Positions 14,406 through 18,590 of a DNA stretch of 18,590 bases are shown here, in pieces. The position numbers and the translations under genes were made by a program. The notes under the pieces are model-generated. The model saw only the letters and a program-made list of their open reading frames with translations. It was not told the DNA's origin and made no database searches. The stretch comes from Ignavibacteriota bacterium (GTDB taxonomy: Bacteria; Bacteroidota; Ignavibacteria; Tepidaquicellales; Tepidaquicellaceae), in NCBI GenBank assembly GCA_003158365.1, contig PMIW01000202.1, positions 4,079 through 22,668 on the forward strand, in the 5' to 3' direction. How positions within the stretch are numbered: position 1 is the stretch's first letter; every line of letters starts with the position of its first letter.

Positions 14406-14981
14406 ATGAAGAAAAACAAAATTATTCAACTCGCAATATTAATTATTTTTTCTTTCCTTATAATTAATAATACATATTCAACAGAGCCCGGTGACAAAGT
14501 AAGAGATTTTAAGGTTAAAAATTTCGACGGAAAGACTTACCAGTTGTCACATTTAAAAATTTATTCTGCAATAGTAATTATGTTTTGGTCGACAGATTGC
14601 CCGTACGTTCAGGCATACAACGACAGAATAAATACAATCGTGTCGGAATATCAGGCAAATAATGTTGCTTTCTGGGGTATTAACTCCATGAATTCCGAGA
14701 GTATAAGCAGGATTAAAGAACATTGTGATGAGAATAATTATATCTTTCCGATGTTAAAAGACAGGGATAATATTATTGCAAATTTATTCGGGGCAACCAA
14801 AACGCCAGAAGTATTTATTCTTGATAATAATATGGTTGTATTATATCACGGGCGAATTGATGATAATCAGGCTGCCGGTGAAGTGAAATCGAATGATTTG
14901 AGAAATGCTCTCGATGAATATTTAGCAGGCAGCGAAGTTACTAATAAAATTACAAAGCAGTTCGGCTGCAAAATTAATTAA
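14406..14981 (+). CDS. Secreted redoxin (AhpC/TSA, PRX-like), copy 1
   Basis: The 191-aa product has a signal peptide (residues 1-25) and a thioredoxin-fold domain that starts PGDKVRDFKVKNFDGKTYQL. The active-site region is FWSTDCPYVQAYNDR, with one Cys (Cys65) in place of the CxxC pair. Further blocks are WGINS, TPEVFILD, HGRIDD and a C-terminal FGCKIN with Cys188. This pattern resembles the PRX-like1 group of peroxiredoxin relatives, in which the paired C-terminal Cys may act as the resolving thiol. I infer a periplasmic or surface thiol peroxidase or thiol-disulfide partner. The ATG follows 117 bp of AT-rich DNA after the deacetylase gene, so this is probably the start of a new unit. It is 37 bp before its paralogue. 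Confidence 0.85.
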   Translation: MKKNKIIQLAILIIFSFLIINNTYSTEPGDKVRDFKVKNFDGKTYQLSHLKIYSAIVIMFWSTDCPYVQAYNDRINTIVSEYQANNVAFWGINSMNSESISRIKEHCDENNYIFPMLKDRDNIIANLFGATKTPEVFILDNNMVVLYHGRIDDNQAAGEVKSNDLRNALDEYLAGSEVTNKITKQFGCKIN

Positions 14982-15018
14982 AATATTTGATTGACATATT
15001 AACAATTAAAAAAATAAA

Positions 15019-15597
15019 ATGAAGAACCAAAAATTTTTAATTCCCGTATTTTTTATATTATTTTCATTTATATTATCTGGAAATTTGTATTCAATTGAAC
15101 CGGGTGATAAAGCAAAAGATTTTAAAGTAGTCAATTTTGACGGAAAAACATACCAGTTATCAGACCAAAAAGACGCTGCAGCAATCGTAATTATGTTCTG
15201 GTCAACCGAATGTCCTTTTGTTCAGGCATATAATGACAGAGTAGTTTCACTTGTAAATGCATACCAGTCTAAAAATGTTGTTTTCTGGGGAATCAATTCC
15301 AATAACACCGAAAGTATTGACAGGATTCAGGAGCATTATGCAGACAAGAAATACAATTTCCCGATGATAAAAGACAAGAATAACGCAATCGCAGACATGT
15401 TTGAAGCTACGAGAACGCCTGAAGTATTCGTACTGGACAAGAATCTTACCGTGCTGTATCACGGCAGGATTGATGACAGCAGAGTACCGGATGAAGTAAA
15501 ATCCACTGATTTAAAAAATGCACTGGATGAGATTCTGTCGGGTAAAGAAGTTTCCGGTAAAATAACGAAACAGTTCGGGTGCACAATAAAAAGATAA
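15019..15597 (+). CDS. Secreted redoxin (AhpC/TSA, PRX-like), copy 2
   Basis: The 192-aa product is a tandem paralogue of the preceding gene. The two align over the whole length with no gap, sharing PGDKxxDFKVxNFDGKTYQLS, MFWSTxCPxVQAYNDR with Cys65, WGINS, YHGRIDD and the C-terminal TKQFGC with Cys188. The signal peptide is more diverged than the mature part, as expected after duplication with selection on function. The same periplasmic or surface redox role is inferred. The second copy ends in CTIKR, closer than copy 1 (CKIN) to the GCSIK-like end I recall for the family. A tandem stop TAATAA (15595-15600) closes it, 18 bp before the TlpA-like gene. Confidence 0.87.
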   Translation: MKNQKFLIPVFFILFSFILSGNLYSIEPGDKAKDFKVVNFDGKTYQLSDQKDAAAIVIMFWSTECPFVQAYNDRVVSLVNAYQSKNVVFWGINSNNTESIDRIQEHYADKKYNFPMIKDKNNAIADMFEATRTPEVFVLDKNLTVLYHGRIDDSRVPDEVKSTDLKNALDEILSGKEVSGKITKQFGCTIKR

Positions 15598-15615
15598 TAA
15601 AATAAAATTATCATA

Positions 15616-16092
15616 TTGAAAAAAATATTTTTTATTCTGATACTGATATCAAATATATCGGTATCCCAGGAAATAGTCTCCATTAATAATGTAAATGACA
15701 TAGCGAACATAAAAAATGAAAACAAGGGGAAAGTGTTTGCAATAAATTTCTGGGCAAGCTGGTGCAAGCCCTGCGTGAATGAGTTTCCCGCGCTAGTAAA
15801 GTTGAATAAAAATTACAAGGACAAGAATTTTAATTTAATATTTATTTCTCTCGATTTTAAGGAAGAAGTTGAAACAAAACTTCTTCCCTTTCTTAAAAGT
15901 AACGACGTAGATTATATATCATATTACCTCGATACAAACAGCCCGGAAGAAATAATGGATTATTTAGACAAGAAATGGGACGGGGGGATTCCGGCAACAT
16001 TTATTTTTGATAAGTCAGGCAACCTTCAGAATTTTATACTCGGAGAGCGCAATTACGAATTTTTCGAAAAAGAAATTAAGAAACTGATTTAG
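15616..16092 (+). CDS. TlpA-like secreted thioredoxin (TTG start)
   Basis: The 158-aa product has a short signal sequence (KKIFFILILISNISVSQ) and a thioredoxin fold with the active site WASWCKPC (Cys50 and Cys53). The following Pro-rich segment is NEFPALVKL, and the cis-Pro loop GGIPATFIFD has Pro126. TlpA/ResA-like proteins reduce disulfides outside the cytoplasm, for example for cytochrome c maturation or to recycle peroxiredoxins. Here the natural partners would be the two redoxins just upstream. An in-frame TAA at 15598-15600 limits the N-terminus, and no ATG or GTG follows before the signal peptide, so TTG at 15616-15618 is the only sensible start. The stop at 16090-16092 lies one base from the convergent rarA stop. 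Confidence 0.88.
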   Translation: MKKIFFILILISNISVSQEIVSINNVNDIANIKNENKGKVFAINFWASWCKPCVNEFPALVKLNKNYKDKNFNLIFISLDFKEEVETKLLPFLKSNDVDYISYYLDTNSPEEIMDYLDKKWDGGIPATFIFDKSGNLQNFILGERNYEFFEKEIKKLI

Positions 16093-16093
16093 A

Positions 16094-17410
16094 TTATTTC
16101 TTTTTTCTTCTCTCACTCCATATTTTTTCAAGATATTTTTTAATTTTTTCTTCTTCACCTATATCAGTCGGAAAATAATATATTTTATCTTTCAGTTCTT
16201 CGGGAAGGTACTGCATATCCACAAAGTGATTATCGAATGAATGGGCGTATTTATATCCTTTATGATAACCGAGTTCTTTCATAAGCTTTGTCGGGGCATT
16301 TCTCAAATGCATCGGGACATCATATGCAGGCAAATCTTTTACATCACCGTTTGCATTTTCAATAGCCATATAGGATGCATTGCTTTTAGGACAACCTGCA
16401 AGATAAGTTGCTGCCTGTGAGAGTATTATTCTTGCTTCGGGCATGCCAATATAATTGACAGCAGTAAAAACATTTGTTGCAAGCGTAATTGCATAAGGGT
16501 CTGCATTGCCGATATCTTCAGATGCAAGTATAATCATTCTTCGTGCGACGAATTTCGGGTCTTCCCCGCCTTTAAGCATTCTGGCAAGCCAGTAAACAGC
16601 GGCATCGGGGTCGCTTCCCCTTATGCTTTTGATAAAAGCAGATATTATATTGTAATGTTCTTCCTGGTTCTTGTCGTACTTAATATAATTTGTCTGAAAG
16701 GCTTCCTTTAAAATTTCGTTTGTCAAAACAGATGTCCCGTCTTTATCTTTAATACAAAGCTTTAAGGAGAGTTCCAGACCGTTTAATAATCTTCTCCCGT
16801 CCCCGTTGGAAAGTTTTATGAGGAAATTCCTGTCTGGGATAAATATCTTTTCTTTATTCAGAGCTTCATCATTTGCTAAAGCATTATCGATAATCTTTTC
16901 GAAATCGGTTTTATTAAGCTCTTCAAGCACATAGACCCTGCATCTGGAAAGCAGAGGGGATATAACTTCAAAGGACGGATTCTCGGTAGTTGCACCTATT
17001 AAAATAAGCAGGCCTTTTTCTACGCTGTGAAGAAGTGAATCCTGCTGTGCCTTATTAAACCTGTGAATTTCATCTATAAACAAAATTGTTTTTTTCTGGT
17101 AGTACTTCAGATTTTTTTCTGCTTTTTCTATTGCGTCCCGTACATCCTTAACACCTGATGAAACCGCTGAAAGCTGTATGAAATCTGCTTTTACGGAATT
17201 TGCAATGATTAAAGAGAGGGTGGTTTTGCCAACTCCCGGAGGGCCCCAGAAAATCATAGATACAATATCGTTTTTTTCAATCATCAGCCTGATTGGCTTG
17301 CCCTGTCCCACCAGATGCTTCTGACCTGCAAAATCATCGAGAGTCGCAGGCCTCATTCTTTCGGCAAGAGGTGAGTCTATGCTGTCTTTTAAATCGAATA
17401 ATTCGCTCAT
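16094..17410 (-). CDS. rarA: Replication-associated recombination protein A (MgsA/RarA, AAA+ ATPase)
   Basis: RarA is a conserved clamp-loader-like AAA+ ATPase that acts at stalled replication forks with SSB. The 438-aa product starts with the typical PLAERMRPATLDDFAGQKHLVG and has Walker A GPPGVGKT (56-63), Walker B ILFIDEIHRFNK with Asp113/Glu114, sensor I GATTENPSF and the Arg-containing LLSRCRVYVL. The C-terminal MgsA tetramerisation region follows, with RGSDPDAAVYWLARML, ASEDIGNADP and a final AYDVPMHLRNAPTKLMKELGY block. Nothing is missing. It starts with ATG at 17408-17410, overlapping the stop of the aminotransferase gene by 4 bp (ATGA), so the two are translationally coupled. No terminator separates its end from the convergent thioredoxin gene. 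Confidence 0.97.
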   Translation of the reverse strand: MSELFDLKDSIDSPLAERMRPATLDDFAGQKHLVGQGKPIRLMIEKNDIVSMIFWGPPGVGKTTLSLIIANSVKADFIQLSAVSSGVKDVRDAIEKAEKNLKYYQKKTILFIDEIHRFNKAQQDSLLHSVEKGLLILIGATTENPSFEVISPLLSRCRVYVLEELNKTDFEKIIDNALANDEALNKEKIFIPDRNFLIKLSNGDGRRLLNGLELSLKLCIKDKDGTSVLTNEILKEAFQTNYIKYDKNQEEHYNIISAFIKSIRGSDPDAAVYWLARMLKGGEDPKFVARRMIILASEDIGNADPYAITLATNVFTAVNYIGMPEARIILSQAATYLAGCPKSNASYMAIENANGDVKDLPAYDVPMHLRNAPTKLMKELGYHKGYKYAHSFDNHFVDMQYLPEELKDKIYYFPTDIGEEEKIKKYLEKIWSERRKKK

Positions 17411-18504
17411 ATACTTTTTAATGCTTCTAACAATCTTTTAATATCTGAAATTTTATGCATGGGAAAATTACCAATCCTGATCTGTGAGTCCTTAAAATCC
17501 CTGTATCCCCTGCTGATTACAAATCCTTTCTTTTTCATCTTACCGGCTATAACATCCGAACCATTATTAACATTAAATACCGGAGTTGTAAAAGAGCGCA
17601 AATTTTTGTCCTGCACAAACGGTCTGATTTCTTTCCCCGTTCCCAAACCACTATCAGGGAATGCATCGTACATCATTTCAGCTTTTACTATTGTCTCTTT
17701 CCTTATTTTTTCAATTCCTTTTTTATTCAGTAATTCACACACCTTGCCTAAAAGATATATACCCGGAATGTTGGGTGTTACGGCAGTCTGATTCTTTTCT
17801 GCGTTTTCTGCAAGAGAAATAAAATTGTGGAAACTCCCTATATTACAATTTCTTTCTTTCAGGTATTTTGTTTTTTCGATACATTTTTTTCTGATTATTA
17901 TTACTCCGAGACCCGGGGGCATTCCGAATCCTTTTTGCACGGAAAAGAATGCACAGTCTATTTTTTTAAAATCGATTCTAACAAACGGTACCGAAGTGAC
18001 AACATCTACAGCAACAATTTTACCGGGATTTTTTTCTTTTATCTTGTAAATATCCTGCATATTTAAAGCAACACCGGTACTCGTTTCGTTTTGTGTTAAA
18101 CAAATCAGTTCACTATCGGCAGGAATTTTTATTTTATCAAAATCGAACCCTTCACCATATTTCGCTTTTATCAAATACGGTTTTTTCTTCAATTGTTCGG
18201 CAATATTATAAAATCTTTCCGCAAAATACCCGTTTACGAAATGACAGCTTTTTTTCTCAACAAGATTCTGAATTATTCTCTCCATTGCCTCTGTTGCCGA
18301 GCCGACATAGAATACATAAAAATCTTCGGGAATATTGAGCAGTTTCTTTAATTCTTTTTCAGTATGCTTATTAATATCCGTAAATTCCCTGCTCCTGTGA
18401 GATAAAGAAAATATTTTATTGTCAATCGCATCGATTAATATTTTCTTAATTTCCGGAAACAATTCCGTCGGACCAACCGTAAAATAGATCCTATTCATTT
18501 TCAT
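17407..18504 (-). CDS. Class V aminotransferase (phosphoserine/alanine-glyoxylate aminotransferase-like)
   Basis: The 365-aa product is a PLP-dependent aminotransferase of the class V type. It begins RIYFTVGPTELFPEI, close to the N-terminus of SerC and of serine-pyruvate aminotransferases, followed by SLSHRSREF and FYVGSATEAMERIIQN. The PLP site has Asp167 in VAVDVVTSVP and the Schiff-base Lys191 in FFSVQKGFGMPPG. It ends with SRGYRDFKDSQIRIGNFP, which supplies the Arg that binds the substrate carboxylate. A role in serine, glycine or alanine metabolism is likely, but the exact substrates cannot be fixed. The start could be Met1 (18502-18504) or Met3. It is the first gene of a two-gene unit with rarA and overlaps it by 4 bp. 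Confidence 0.87.
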   Translation of the reverse strand: MKMNRIYFTVGPTELFPEIKKILIDAIDNKIFSLSHRSREFTDINKHTEKELKKLLNIPEDFYVFYVGSATEAMERIIQNLVEKKSCHFVNGYFAERFYNIAEQLKKKPYLIKAKYGEGFDFDKIKIPADSELICLTQNETSTGVALNMQDIYKIKEKNPGKIVAVDVVTSVPFVRIDFKKIDCAFFSVQKGFGMPPGLGVIIIRKKCIEKTKYLKERNCNIGSFHNFISLAENAEKNQTAVTPNIPGIYLLGKVCELLNKKGIEKIRKETIVKAEMMYDAFPDSGLGTGKEIRPFVQDKNLRSFTTPVFNVNNGSDVIAGKMKKKGFVISRGYRDFKDSQIRIGNFPMHKISDIKRLLEALKSI

Positions 18505-18544
18505 CTCAGGAAAGATTAATAGTGTTTTTTATATATTGTCGAAG

Positions 18545-18560
18545 ACCCGCCGTGGCGGGT
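18545..18560 (+). repeat. GC-rich palindrome, copy 2
   Basis: ACCCGCCGTGGCGGGT is a perfect inverted repeat (7-bp arms around GT) upstream of the aminotransferase gene. Read on the minus strand its 12-bp core is CCGCCACGGCGG, identical to 8876-8887. Confidence 0.65.
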
Positions 18561-18590
18561 ACATTGCACATTTATAATTGAACATTGAAT

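Overview
The window looks like chromosomal DNA of an AT-rich free-living bacterium, most likely in the Bacteroidota/Ignavibacteriota (FCB) area. The reasons are weak or absent Shine-Dalgarno sites before most genes, several promoter candidates of the Bacteroidota TAnnTTTG type, and a 504-aa solenoid protein of a type I associate with that group. This assignment is inference; no 16S rRNA or complete phylogenetic marker set is present. I see no CRISPR array, no transposase and no clear phage gene.

Layout. 1-560 (-): 5' part of an acetyl-CoA hydrolase/4-hydroxybutyrate CoA-transferase family gene, cut by the window edge. 697-3936 (-): an orphan NtrC-like response regulator, queF (overlapping it by 23 bp) and fumC, closed by a strong intrinsic terminator. 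4153-5667 (-): a large helical protein of unknown function. 5899-7022 (+): a small accessory-looking cluster with a secreted 66-aa peptide, a doubtful ORF, a GIY-YIG-like small protein and a 120-aa protein of unknown role. 7261-8715 (+): an AT-rich GT39-type membrane glycosyltransferase, followed by a hairpin terminator. 8955-9027 (+): tRNA-Ala(CGC). 9149-14288 (+): gyrA, a MntA-type nucleotidyltransferase, a HepT toxin gene broken by one in-frame stop, L-threonine aldolase and a secreted polysaccharide deacetylase, all tightly packed. 14406-16092 (+): two tandem secreted redoxins plus a TlpA-like thioredoxin, which look like a cell-envelope redox operon. 16094-18504 (-): rarA/mgsA and a class V aminotransferase, overlapping by 4 bp and convergent with the redox operon.

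The most interesting points are these. (1) The NtrC-like regulator has a receiver and DNA-binding domain that look intact, but its AAA+ domain has lost the Walker A glycine, Walker B aspartate, GAFTGA loop and arginine-finger residues, so it probably no longer works as a sigma-54 ATPase activator. (2) GyrA carries Leu and Tyr at exactly the positions of E. coli Ser83 and Asp87, the two classic quinolone-resistance sites. (3) The type VII MntA-HepT toxin-antitoxin pair sits directly behind gyrA and its toxin is interrupted by a clean nonsense codon. (4) A 46-bp promoter-like element occurs in direct orientation before the GT39 gene and before tRNA-Ala. (5) A 12-bp GC-rich palindrome core recurs at 8876-8887 and, on the other strand, at 18547-18558.
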